Assembly: GCF_003597395.2 (NCBI RefSeq)
Contig: NC_133776.1
Span: 39,546,551 to 39,610,550, forward strand
Direction of reading: 5' to 3'
Source of the DNA: Chelonoidis abingdonii
Lineage: Eukaryota; Chordata; Testudines; Testudinidae
Length of the DNA stretch: 64,000 nt
Under the pieces are notes generated by a model. The model was not told where the DNA came from. It was given only the letters and a program-made list of their open reading frames with translations, and ran no database searches. This document shows, piece by piece, positions 11,689 through 23,634 of this stretch (its first letter is position 1; the number at the start of each line of letters is the position of its first letter). The translations under genes and the position numbers were made by a program.

Positions 11689-11940
11689 TCTGTCTACTAA
11701 CAATTGTTCCATGCAGCGTAGTTTTAGCTGTGTTGGTCCCAAGGTATTAGAGAGTCAAGGTGGGTGAGGTCATATCATATGCTGAACAATCTGTTCCACC
11801 TGGAATTTTGCTGTGACACTAAGAGTTCCTTCCCCAGACCTGAAGAAGAGCTCTCTGTGGCTCAAAGGCTTCCCTCTCATACCATCTGAAGTTGGCCCAA
11901 TAAAATATATAACCTCACTCAGTTTCTCTGTCTACTAACA
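11689..11940 (+). repeat. Rearranged foldback repeat, possible Penelope-like, with 14-bp target duplication
   Basis: A perfect 14-bp direct repeat, TCTGTCTACTAACA, flanks the insert at 11689-11702 and 11927-11940. The left part (about 11713-11775) is the reverse complement of the family's 3' region. The right part (about 11775-11926) runs in the forward sense, so the copy is partly inverted on itself; GGTGGGTGAGGTCATAT and ATATAACCTCACTCA are the pairing arms. Target duplications this long indicate target-primed reverse transcription, not cut-and-paste transposition. The forward part contains CTGAAGA (11840-11846), a short stem, then CAAAG, close to a hammerhead core. The Penelope-like assignment is an inference. 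Confidence 0.65.
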
Positions 11941-13287
11941 TGTAAGGATTTTGGTGATATTTCATATGACTCTGTAAAAGGGAATGTTGGCTGCAGCCAC
12001 TGAATAACTATTTTGAGTAAATTATAGAATACTTTCTAGGCTCCCTAATCATTTCCTAATGTGATTAGGAGTTGGTGTGGAATATGGTTCTAGTATTCCA
12101 CTTTGTACCATGTGGCCTGCTTTGGATTAAGAGAAGTTGTACAGTAAATGCAATGTAGATCTGATCCAAATCCCATTGACATCAATAGATTTCCAACTGG
12201 CTTTGGATCAGGCTTTATGATCCTAGTCAACAACTTATATTGAGATGTCAGCACCAGTAGGAGCCGAGTGCTACAGCTATAAGTCTTCTGCAGATTACTA
12301 AATTAAGCTTCCCTCCCAATCAGTCCACTGCCTGGGATTGATGCTGCAGGGACCAGTGTTTATATATTTTAAGAGGAAATTGGCTGAATACTCCTAATGC
12401 CTTATGCAAATTGTATATACAGTAATAAAGGAATGAACTATCATTTAAAACCAATGGAGGAGGTATAAAGTCCATATTAATAGTAACATGGTTGAAAGAA
12501 AGAATCCAAATACAGTCCCATGTGAGTCTGATTTTGACTGGAAGGAGGACAGGGCAAAAAGGCTATCAAATATTAAGGATGAATGTGGTACAAAAATTTA
12601 TTTAAAAAATCTCCTATCTTTCTGCACCCTTTAAGCAGAGACCAAGTATAACCACATTTCCCTGCCCTCTGCTGAATGCAGGGACTGCTCCCTGCTAGCA
12701 CTCTCTGCAAGTCCCCACAACTGGAGTGAAGAAGTGGGGGTGGGAGGTAGGGAAGTTGGGCCATAGCCAGCCTGGAGGGGAGATCTAGCTTAGACAGCCA
12801 GTAAGCGATCCAAGGAATCACATGCGGGTCTCCCTGAAGCACTGTAGCAGTTAGTAAGCTCTTCATGTACATTGGGAACCTTTAGAAGGCATTGGGCTAC
12901 AATGGTCCTTCTGTGACAGAGTCATTCCACCTCTGTTGCAGGGATTTCCCTAAAAGACACAGTAAAGATCTTGGTGGTGATGACTTGGTGCTCGATCCAA
13001 AATCCTGATGACGCCAGTGGGCTTTGACCCAGGCTCTCAGAACTGAAACAACTATCCTCCTCCTCCACTTCTGTGCTGAACACTGTTGTGGTTTTTCTTT
13101 TCCATTCATTGAAATGTTACCTTTCCTGGTCAAACTTTGTCCTTTTCTGGAGTGGGGAATTATCAAGGGATAATGGCAAAACTCCAGTTGATTCCAAGGG
13201 TGGAGGATCAAGCCCGGAATCAACATTGTCTCTCTCCCTGTGATCAGGAGGGGCTGTTTCTACAACAAAATTATGAATTCATTCTCC
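11941..13287. other. No recognised gene
   Basis: No recognised repeat or exon. Minus-strand open frames at 12573-12872 and 12897-13226 (99 and 109 codons) have no visible domain. A CCCATTGACATCAATAG motif at 12172-12188 belongs to the dispersed foldback motif family. Confidence 0.4.
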
Positions 13288-14329
13288 TAGACTGTCACGG
13301 TATAATTCCCCACCCTGAACCTTAGTGTCCAAAAGATGCGGTACCAGCATGAATTTCTCTAAGCTCAATGACCAGCTTAGTACTTGTAGCACTGCCACCA
13401 AACCAGGAATTCCAGTGCCTGTACACTCTGGTCCCTGAACCTTGCCTGGGGAACCCCAAGACCCAGACCTCTTGATCTTAACACAAGGAAAAAAAAACTC
13501 TTTCCCCCACCATTGCCTCTCCCAGGCTTCCTCCCTGGGTTACCTGGAAGATCACGTGATTCAAACTCCTTGAATCCTTACACAGAGAGGAAAATTCACC
13601 TTCCTCCTCCTTCTCTTTCCCCTCCCAGACTCTCCCTGAGAGAGAAAATATCCTAACACAGAGAGAAAATAACCTTTCTCTCCCCATTCCCTTTTCCCCA
13701 CCAAGTACCTGTGGATCCAGACCCAGTCCCTGGGGTCTCACCAGAATAAAAAACAATCAGTTCTTAAACAAGAAAAGTTTTAATTAAAGAGAGAAAAACA
13801 GTAAAAATTATCTTTGTAAATTTAAGATGGATTAGGTACGGGGTTTTTCAGCTGTAGACACTGGGAATACCCTCCCAGCATAAGTACACAAGTTCAAATT
13901 AAAATCCTTTCAGCAAAATACAAATTTGAACTCCTCCAGCCAAATGCACAATTGAACTCTTTCCAGCCAAATGCACATTAAACTCTTTCCAGCTAAATGC
14001 ACATTTGCAAATAAAGAACAAACATAAGCCTAACTTGCCTTATCTACCTAGTACCTACTATTTTAAACTTATAAGATCCTGAATCGGAGAGACTGGAGAG
14101 AAAACCTGGTTGCACATCCGGTCCACTTCAGAACCCAGAGAAACAACAACCAAATTCTAACAGCACACACACAAACTTCCCTCCCTCAAGATTTGAAAGT
14201 ATCCTGTCCCCTGATTGGTCCTCTGGTCAGGTGACAGCCAGGCTTACTGAACTTGTTAACCCTTTACAGTCAAGGAGATATAAAGTACTTCTGTTTTATT
14301 AACTCTTATTATCTGTTTATGACATAGAT
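13288..14329 (-). repeat. Solo LTR, about 1.03 kb, probably minus strand
   Basis: The LTR spans 13293-14324, beginning TGTCACGG and ending TTTATGACA, so both ends keep TG...CA. The flanking 5-mers are TAGAC (13288-13292) and TAGAT (14325-14329), a 4-of-5 match that fits a 5-bp target duplication. I recognise the sequence as a common turtle LTR family. The start TGTCATAAACAGATAA on the minus strand suggests that orientation. There is an internal imperfect repeat near 13900-14000 (CAGCCAAATGCACA and variants). No internal viral genes are adjacent, so it is a solo LTR. Confidence 0.75.
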
Positions 14330-15487
14330 AATGTATGTCATCCTGCCATTTCAGCTTGATTTATTAAACTATTGTCTCATTGGTGGTTCTTTTATGCAGT
14401 ATAGAATTTGCACATTACAGGCATGTGTATTTCATTAGCTTATAGCAAGCAAGGGATACATTTCTAGTTCTTCTTGCAAATCGTGTGTAGGTACTTGGGG
14501 GGTGTGTGTGTGTGAGGTACTATTGATGACTTGTTATTTTTTTTTTCATTTTTTTTCTGGATAAATATTTCTAATGTAACCAACATGCTCTTGAAATGTT
14601 ATTCACGTTTCAGGCTCTTAATGAAGTACTGTTTTAATTCAGGTGCTGAGACACTGAGTGACATGACATAGCACATTCAAGCATTACAAAAAGTTATTCA
14701 CGAGACCTGTGTCAGACACCTAACCTCTTTTATGTGGCTGATATGTTGTAACTTTCTTTCTATTGTGTTTATGCTTGCCATCAAAAATGTCATGGCCTTC
14801 AAAAAGTCATGTCTGATGTAAGTAATTATTTAAAATCTTGGGGACAGCAAGGTGGCAATTCGGTTCTCTGCTAAATGAACAGTTCTCAATGGGATTTGCA
14901 GTCAGCCAAAGCCAAAACCTGCTGGGGAAAGTTATGGAGCTCTTCATACATATTCATGTGCCTTATATCTGATGGCCAAATTCTGCACTCCTTATTTAAT
15001 CCTTACTCAGACAACAGTATATTTGAAGCCCAATGAAATATGTCAATCCTGAACCACCTTTACCTATCTAGGGCCTCACTCAATGACCATTAAAGTCAAT
15101 GGAAAAACCTCTACCTCCATCTCCCTGACTTCAGTGACCATTGGAGCAGGTTCTCAAACATCACTAAATTAAACCTAAAAGTGAAATTCAATAGTCTGAG
15201 CAATCTGAACATGGAAAATAGGGCAACAGTTTGAAAACACTCAATGGGTTTTTTAAATCTGAGTTTTGAATTGTATGACAGGAAAAGAAATTTGATCTTT
15301 TTGTGTAACATTTAGACTCATTCCAAACCCAGGCTGAAGTATTCCTTCAGTCTTAGAACTTGAGAGCAGAACTGTTGTTCATTTTAGCAGTAAATGCTAG
15401 GGTAGGATGAAAGGAATGTCATCTCCAACTGATGTTGAAGTCTAACCCTCTGGTTTCACTGGCTATTTGGATTCCAATAACACAATA
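14330..15487. other. No recognised gene
   Basis: AT-rich with a short TG microsatellite near 14502-14514 and a CCATTAAAGTCAATGG motif at 15087-15102. No gene seen. Confidence 0.4.
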
Positions 15488-15788
15488 CTAAGGCCTTGGC
15501 TACATTGGCGCTTTACAGCGCTGCAACTTTCTCAGTCGGGTGTGAAAAACACACTCCTGAGCGCAGCAAGTTACAGCGCTGCAAAGCGCCAGTGTAAACA
15601 CCGCACCAGCGCTGGGAGCGCGGCTCCCAGCACTGTAAGCTAATCCCCATGGGGAGGTGGAGTACCTGCAGCGCTGGGAGAGCTCTCTCCCAGCGCTAGC
15701 GCCGCGACCACACTCGCACTTCAAAGCGCTGCCGCGGGAGCACTCCTGCGGCAGTGCTGTACGGCTGCAAGTGTAGCCATACCCTAAG
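15488..15788. mobile_element. GC-rich MITE with CAGCGCTG repeats
   Basis: The element is at 15493-15783, flanked by a CTAAG direct repeat (15488-15492 and 15784-15788). Ends are inverted: GCCTTGGCTACATTGG on the left, GGTATGGCTACACTTG read inward from the right. The interior is strikingly GC-rich against its AT-rich surroundings and repeats CAGCGCTG many times. It has several internal hairpins and no coding capacity. The superfamily is uncertain: the duplication could be a 3-bp TAA (Harbinger-like) inside the 5-bp match. Confidence 0.7.
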
Positions 15789-17743
15789 ATCTTTCTTTTT
15801 TTCCTTATTACCTTACTAACAGCTAGTAAAATAAGTGTAACAAAATGCTTATCCTGTTAAAATGTGGTTAAACGAATGTACATTTCACCTCCTGTCTCTC
15901 ATGATTTTGCCATATGCCATGAGTTAAATCGCTTTATACTTAGCATGTAGGCCCCAGTTCATCAACATGGCTTGTGCAATAGAGATATTTGTAGCCTAAG
16001 ACTAGTTTGCCTTTTTTTTTGGTCTTGAATTGGGAAAGATTCCCATCCTCGCATGCAATAAAGTTCCTTACATAAAACTGGAAAGTCAATAAAGCTAAAA
16101 AGATGTGTCAGCAAAGATCCAAACAGTTAATTTATTACTCAAACATCCTGCCCAGGCACTTATTTACAATCAAATCTGGTTGTATAAAGCTATTCCTCTT
16201 CCGTTGTTTTGTATCTCACTGTTTACAGAGCCCTGTCTGTTACTTTCTATCTTATAACATATTGAATTCATGTGTGTTTTCAATGAAAACAGTCTTGGTT
16301 TTGTTTCAAAAGTTTTTTTATTTTTTGGATAAGTTGAAAGTATATACAACACAGTTCTGATCTCAGCCCTGCCAACAAAATTAAATTGTGCCACAATAAA
16401 TCTAAATAAATTCAGCAATTACTGAATAGTGGCCTTCCTTACCAAAATCCCCCAAATTATTTAGAAAAGTGTTTACAGAAACTTACCCAGCAAGGGAAAT
16501 ATATTACAAGTAACATGTTACTATACTCATTTTTTTTTGTCTTATAAATATACACGAGAGAATGTGCCTGACTATACAGTGCTTTGTATATATTACGGAA
16601 TATGGTTTCCGTGGGACTAAAGTATGGGCAGTGCCAAAAAATAATCTATCTAATCTGTCAAACATTTAGATAGAAAAATGTGATTTACTTGCTGAGGTTG
16701 TAACACAAATAAAAAGGTTACATTGTGAATCAAACAAATCTAGTCTCTTTATGGCTGTGAGCAATTAGGGGTCTGACATCCCAGCTGCGTGGTCTGCAGC
16801 TCCTAAATTGGCCTTCAGACAGTGTCTTTGCAATGCTAGAAAGCTTTATGTTTAAATGTAGTTCATGTACATCTGCTTCTGTTCATGGGGAAAATCCGGG
16901 ACCAATGGGCAGCTTTTATTAGATTGAGTCCACACATGTGAGTGGGTTCCAAAGCACTCTACTTGACAAAGGAGGACAGGAAAAATCTTCCCTTCTGGAA
17001 TCAGACCAACTCCAAAGATACCAGATTTCTCCAGGATAATGAGGTGTGCAGAACAGTGACGGGGGGGCCAAGATGTACTCTTGGTTAGCTATTCTGATGT
17101 AGATCTGAAGTATCTCCATTGACTTCACTAGCATTACCACAAATTAACATTGGGGTCACTGAGCAGAACATGGCCCAGAGTAAATGGGGTAACCTTATCA
17201 GGTGCCAGATCTCATGGGGGGCAAGTGAATGGTCTAGGATAATTAATTGTCCAGGACAGATGTGACAGGAATAAAGAGGGAGGTCCACATATCAAATAAA
17301 GAAAACTATTGTCCTAGCTTGTTGGCATCTGGCTCTCTGTTCACATTACAGTGTTTCCTATTTGTTCTCCTTTCTGCATTAAAGCCCAGGAAAACTACAA
17401 AGTAGTCATAGTTCTTGAGCTTAAATCAAGTTGCATTTGCAAAGTAGATATACAATTGCATGTGTTATTTACACACAATTCTCATGTTCTCTGCATACAA
17501 GTACTGTAACTGTACTTTCAAAATGGGTAATGAGTACAACTAACATTACATAACAAGTTGAGTAAGCGCATATGTACAAAGTTCTGAACGCAAACTTGTT
17601 TGTAATCAGACCTTAAAGGTGAAAGTTTACATCAAAAATACCACACAGGCTCAAGTCTACAACAGTGATTTTCAGTGTTATATCAACTCCTCTGACTTAT
17701 GTGTTCTATAAATGTTCTTAAGAACATGTTTGAAGAAAAATCC
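15789..17743. other. No recognised gene
   Basis: AT-rich DNA. A CTCCATTGACTTCAC motif near 17115 belongs to the dispersed motif family. Open frames at 16103-16418 on both strands overlap and look random. Confidence 0.4.
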
Positions 17744-17904
17744 TCTGTAGAGATTACAGCGAGGAGTCCTTGTGGCACCTTAGAGACTAACAAATTATTT
17801 GGGCATAAACTTTAATTTGTTAGTTTCTAACGTGCCACAAGGACTCCTCATCATTTTTGCTGATACAGACTAACATAGCTACCACTCTGAAATCTGTAGA
17901 GATT
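17744..17904 (+). repeat. Foldback repeat, possible Penelope-like, with 12-bp target duplication
   Basis: A perfect 12-bp direct repeat, TCTGTAGAGATT, flanks the insert (17744-17755 and 17893-17904). The insert is a near-palindrome: the left arm GAGGAGTCCTTGTGGCACC and the right arm GGTGCCACAAGGACTCCTC (with one mismatch, CGTGCC) pair around a short A/T-rich centre. The right end continues TGCTGATACAGACTAACA to CTCTGAAA. It is the same family as 60205-60381, in the opposite orientation. The hammerhead-like segment seen in that copy is deleted here. Confidence 0.75.
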
Positions 17905-19334
17905 GTAGTTCTGATATACAAAGGTGTAGGAACTATTCCACTGCCTTTTCACCTGTCCAAAGTGGTGTAAAATGCTACCAAATGGTAACTCTTACAGCTT
18001 GCTGAGAGTATGCCAGCGTGGGGCAGAAGTTTTCCAGTCAGTTCTGAGGGTTTTCATGGGGTGTTCTGCACTAGTAACAGAGAAGTTACTAACATGGAAT
18101 TCCCAAGATGAGTTACCTCAAAGCTGATGGAGAAGAACTTTGCTCTTGTGTCAAACAAGTTGTTTATTACTGGGTGGTGGTGGTGGTGAGGGAGAGGCTT
18201 GGACTCATGGAGACCCCCTTCATTGTGCCCTTTTCAAGTTTGCAGATGTTCTCTCTAGGATATTAATTTCTCCCATCTCCACTCACCTCCAGCCTACGTG
18301 CAGTAAGCAAATGTGCCAAATGACACTTCAGTCTCAGAAAAGGTCATACATGCACCTTCTTGTGACCTGTTAATCTAACCTGTCTTGCTGCTGAGAGTTG
18401 TGCCCAACCTCCTGTGCTGAAAAAACTTTGCGGTGGTTAAAGCTGTGATTAACAGGTTTTCATTAACTGTTCTGAAATTACTGTCTCTGAGGCCTCTTAG
18501 ACATGCTATAATCTCCCCTCTAGACTATATGCTTTATAATGGCACTAACTTTGCTAGATTCCTGTTTGGGAAATTCTACCCAAAACTCATTTCAGGGGGG
18601 ATAAGGACAAAAGATGATAGTCTGTATTAGAGAAGAGTTTGAAGAACAGTTGGGCTACTCTATCACAGTTCGAGCTTCCCTATGTAGGGGAGGAGTAAGG
18701 GACAGTAACTATCCCCCTTTACTCCCCTTTTCATCTGAGTAAGGGTTACTTAGCTTACAGCTGCAGCATAGTGCAGAGCAAGGGCCACTTGGGGATACTT
18801 CTCACAGCGATCAAGGGACTTGGGAGGACTGGGGAACACAATGTGCACTGACTCAGACCTTGCCCAACCGGCATGCTGGCTGAGTGCACAGAGATGAGGG
18901 AGTGCAAGCTGCTCTGGAAAGGAGTGAAGTCATCGACTTCCTCCCAAGAACAAGGAAGAGGTGAGGAGTTAATTGCATCTCTGCATCACTTGGGTCTCTG
19001 GTTTGCTCCTGTGGCGATGCACTAGCACCCTGTCCCTCATGCAAGACAGACAGATTATATGCTTACTATTTAGTCTCGAGTTATCTTTGAAATACCCAGG
19101 GCTGGATTGTCACTTGTAGGAGTGGCAAATGTTCACTCGCCTACAATACAAATACGGGCAGGAGTGTCAAAAGTAGCTCACTGATGGGGCAGCACTGTTG
19201 CCATGGGCGGCACCTCTATAGCCTTGCCCCCACCTTATGGAGATAGAAGTAGGAACAAGGTCACAGGCTCTCTCGAGCAATAGAGCTGCCTAAATTCCAA
19301 GGTGGATTCCTCCAGTGCAGTTGAGCAACTAATT
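17905..19334. other. No recognised gene
   Basis: No repeat or exon recognised. Open frames of 63-77 codons only. Confidence 0.4.
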
Positions 19335-19602
19335 ATTTTTTCCACTTGGTGGTTGAACTGAAATTTTTAAAAAATCATTTTTTTTCTTGTTGAAACATAT
19401 TTTCCTTTAGGTTGAATGAAACATTTTGAATGTTTATTTGAATTGACTTTTGCCACTGACATTTTGTAGGGAAAAATCCATTTTTTTTTCCAGCTGAATT
19501 TTTTTTTCTGAACTGGACCCAAATTTACAAATACATTTTTCAGGGTGTTGAAACTATTTTTCAAAGGATTTATTATTGTCCAAAAAAAGTCACGTAGCTC
19601 TA
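19335..19602. repeat. A/T-rich foldback repeat, copy 2
   Basis: Long runs of T and A in blocks such as GAAATTTTT and CATTTTTTTTTC. The right end, on the opposite strand, reads ATAGAGCTACGTGACTTTTT, resembling the TAGAGCTGGTCGAAA-type terminus of this family. The left boundary is uncertain. Confidence 0.4.
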
Positions 19603-21486
19603 TCCTCCAGCCCCTACTTCTGTTCTCAGTTAGAAGAACCAGTTGATTGATTGATCTGAAAGAGGAACCACAGTCTTGGATCTAAAGTTGAACCAAACTA
19701 GAAACTTTTGAGGTTGAAAAAAATATTGTATGGAAAGCTTACTTCCAAGTTATTACAGCAATTTGTACCCAAAAGATCAGAGCCTCATCTGGTGTAGATG
19801 GGATAGACAATTGAGAATCAGACCTACATAAAGCCAGGGAGTCCCTCACAGGAGATTTCTAGATTAAGAGTTGTGGACTAATTCAGAGAAGCACTTGAAC
19901 TTTTAAATTAGATGAGAAAACCAAAACTTTTCACATTCGTTACTCTAAATCAAAAAAGGAGTGAGCATTCCAAGATAGCGTCTGAAGACGTATCTTTTGT
20001 GAGTGTCCCTTTTATCTCTTCTTTTCAAAGGACTTACGAACCAAATAAAAAGACAGATCTTTGAAAATACTGTTTCTTATGTGTCCATCTAAGTTTATCT
20101 CTTCAAAGCCATAGAAGATGCCTAGACACCCCATTTGCTTTCTTTTAATGGAATTTCTTATCCAGAACTGCTGATACTTGTTTATTTCTTGCTTTGAGAG
20201 ATCTGCTCACCAGCACTGAGACTGCTGAACTCTGTGAAATCCTGCTTGATCACATATTGCAGGGATCTTTGGCACCTAGACTATGTCTGGCCTCACTTCC
20301 ATGAATAAACAAATTCACCCAGAATCTCCACTTACCTTCTTTCTATTATTGTGGTCTCCATTGGAAAAAACATGTTGGCAGTCAGGGGCCTGATATTCAC
20401 TTTATATTTTGCACTGTTTGCAGTCTTTTATAGTTTAATATTCATAAGCTGGAGTTCAAGGCTATAAAAATTGAAGCAACATCAAGAAACTCTGGAAAAA
20501 TCACTGGTTGATTCTTCTAGCATTTTGCCTTAGAGACTTACAAATATTAAATATGACTTAAACATACAGTTTTTTCTAGATAGTTTTAATGTGATTGTTT
20601 TGGAAATTTATTTGGCATTGGTGCAAACAGAGCAGAAATGATATTCTTCACTAAAGCTAATGGTAACATTTATAGTCCTGAGCCTACAGCCAGATATACA
20701 CAGTCCCATCAACACCCCCCACTCAACAAACTGCAGTCAATGGGGCTGGCACAAGTGCTAGGATTCACCCTCACAGATATGAATACAGTATCAGAGGTCT
20801 ACCAATATATCATTACTAAGGTCATTACCAGGGTATATGATGATTTCATGTATGTATTTTCTGGATGGCTGGGGGAAGAGATCTTGTGGCAAAAGTGCAA
20901 GGCTAGGGATGTGACACTTGGGTTCTGTAGATTGTTTCTTATTGACAGTCACAGGCATGTTGTAACAGAACATTATTTGTGAAGCCCAAGGTGAGCCTTG
21001 GTTAGAAGGCAGATGTGTTTCTAGTACTCAAAACACATCTGCATGCAATTTCATCATCTGTCCTCAGCACAGCACTGGAAGACCTTTCACAGTCTTAGAA
21101 AACAGGTACAGTCTCATGCTGCAGCAATACTCACTGAGAGCAAGTATCTATTGAAGAGGAAGATACCTCTGAAATATTTCCAAGTAACCATTTTCACAAA
21201 ATGTTTCTCTGAGCAATCCCTGTGGCATAACAGGAGCAGAAAGCTGACCTAGCTGATTTGTCAGATCAGCTTCTTTAATGTACCAATTTGGTGAGGGATT
21301 GCTATCAGCTGCTCTGCATTCTGCCACCCTCGATTCTACCTGTCATTACCACATGCAACTTTAGTGCCAATCCTCTCTCAAACGGAGGCTGTCACTTGTA
21401 CCAAAGAATGAAAGATGGAGAAATCTTCAAGTATGGATGATCACTTATTGGGACTGAAGCAGTGTTGGAAAGCCTCTCTCATCGAC
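19603..21486. other. No recognised gene
   Basis: No exon recognised. The 114-codon plus-strand open frame at 20638-20982 has no known domain and is not supported by anything around it. Confidence 0.4.
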
Positions 21487-21650
21487 CTGGACCCCATTGT
21501 GTAAGTCACTGTACACATTCCGAACAAAAAGATGGTCCCCATCCCAAACAGCTTATAGTCAAGACAAGAAACAAGAAGCTATAGACAGATAGGGGAGCAA
21601 AAGGAAGTAGTGAGACAATATAGGGCAATATGATATGAATGTCTCAAGAG
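21487..21650 (-). repeat. MIR/CORE-SINE-like tail
   Basis: GACCCCATTGTGTAAGTCAC, then ATGGTCCCCATCCCAAACAG and CTTATAGTCAAGACAAG, match in order the reverse complement of the 3' region of an amniote MIR-like SINE that is frequent in turtles. The tRNA head is missing. Confidence 0.55.
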
Positions 21651-23146
21651 TAGAGTGCCAGCTGATGTGACCCTACTATGTGAATTTATGTGAATAATTC
21701 TGTATTAGAACTGCATGCAGCTAGCTGGGGATGAAATTGGAAGCCCTGCAAAATCATCTAGTTTGGGGTTTCATTAAAACTCAAAATGATTTGCCGTGGT
21801 TCACAGTATTTTTTTTAAACCTGGTCCCAGTTTTGAACAAATGTCTCACTAAAGATTGGTCTGAGCTAGAAAATTTTACATCTAGAATCAGACTTTCCCA
21901 GAGTTCAGGTGTGTTTAGATCTGAGCTTGTTGCTCTGGTGCATTGCTAGTTAGAACCCCATGTAGCTTGCTGTTCATGATTTGACCGCAAAATCAGATGA
22001 AACTGGGTGGATTTTAATTGAGTTTCACTTTTTGTTTGAACAACAACCCAAACTTATTTAGCAAAATTCTGTTGCTGTGAACCCAAGTTTGAAGAAATGT
22101 CTCTAGTCTTGTGATACAAATATTAACCTGCAAATATCTTTGAACATGAACACACTGTACAACTGAAGCAAAGCAAGCTAATTGCAGTACAAGGAATCTT
22201 ATGTGTCGGCGGGTCAATAGATTCATTGAAATCAACTCAGCTCTACCAACTTAAGCCAGCTGAGCCTTGAATATACACTCACATGTCTTAATTGATGGAA
22301 ACTGGAATAAAATAACTATACCAAAAGGCAAGATGAGAAATATTGTTGCACCTCCTACATGTGAAACACAAAATAATATGGCAGGTAACTAAAATGCCTG
22401 CAAACTCAAACAATACAGTATTCTTCATAGACAACATTAGCCTAAAACTTGCAGATGTTTAAGAACTATTTCCAAAGTATTCCAGAAGAATTCCTTATTA
22501 GAGAACAGCAAGGATCTGGAATGGCTTCCCCACTGGTATCATAAAGAGTCTTCTACTATAACTCATTTTAATTCCTGCCCCTATGAAACTGAATTCAAGC
22601 TCAAATAAACTGAGCCACTGGAGTTTACTACTTGAATAGTTCAAATCTACATATTCCCATTGTTGACTCAGGTATTGTGTTCTATGTTTTATAAGGAAAT
22701 TTCAGACACATTTGACTTCTCTCCACCAAAGGTTTTGGCGGGCAGGGGAAAGGGAGGAGAGACACATGTCATTGAGTATATCTGTCTTCTTAAGTCAAAT
22801 CTCCAGGCTTGAAACTTGAACATGCCCTTTCCATTACAATTATACAAACTTGTGAAAACCCTGACTAGGCCAAGGCTGTGGTTAAATGTGGGTTACTTTA
22901 GTTCATAGCTGCTGTGATTCAATATTCAGTGAACAGATTGCTTCTTTCATTACATCAAGATTTTCTTGAACTTAACACCAAGATCTCTAATTTTTAAACA
23001 GCAAGACAAACCGTAATGGATATTGGGCCAGGCTCACTTCCCCCCATTGAACCCACGCGGCAGTCTCTCAGTGAGAAGAAGTCTGCCAGGAGTGAGATCA
23101 CAAGCTGCTTGCCACCCTTCGAAGCCTTCATGAAATGGCTGCATTA
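21651..23146. other. No recognised gene
   Basis: AT-rich, no gene or dated repeat seen. Confidence 0.4.
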
Positions 23147-23377
23147 CAGCTTTTCAAAAGCGACAGCTTCTTTCTACTGAATATTTTTCATTACAGTAAT
23201 TTTTTTTGTTTTTGTCAAAAAATAAACACAAAAAAACCTAAATAGTTTTGGTCTCTAAAATCCTTTTTTTTGGATTTGTAATCTTCCAGGAAAAAAAGAA
23301 ATATGAAAAACTCAGTTTCCAATATTAAGCAGTTGTTTTGCAAAAAAGCTGGCTAATATTTTTGACCAGTTCCAGTC
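23147..23377. repeat. A/T-rich foldback repeat, copy 3
   Basis: The interior has T- and A-rich blocks. The right end, on the opposite strand, is CTGGAACTGGTCAAAAATAT; the left is ACAGCTTTTCAAAAG. These are imperfect inverted ends of the same family as 6369-6655. Boundaries are approximate. Confidence 0.45.
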
Positions 23378-23634
23378 TTTCTATGGCTCACAACTTTTCA
23401 AACTGACCCTTATTTAAAACTGTTAAGAATAATTTCTCCAAATTATTCTAAGAGCTTTGAGATTGTTCAGATAACAGGTTGGCTTGCTCACAATCTGCTC
23501 ATGGCAAGTAGTTTGAATTGAAGATTTGAATATTGTCTATTTTGATTGGACACTCGGGTCACCTGGCTTCTCATCCATGGTTGGATGAGTACAATTCTTA
23601 AGAATCATGTTTCTAATTAGGAAAGAGAAAGATA

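Noticed and set aside
17756..17892. Inverted repeats as a CRISPR or bacterial terminator-like structure
   Set aside because: A single foldback transposable element in vertebrate DNA; there are no regularly spaced repeats anywhere in the window.
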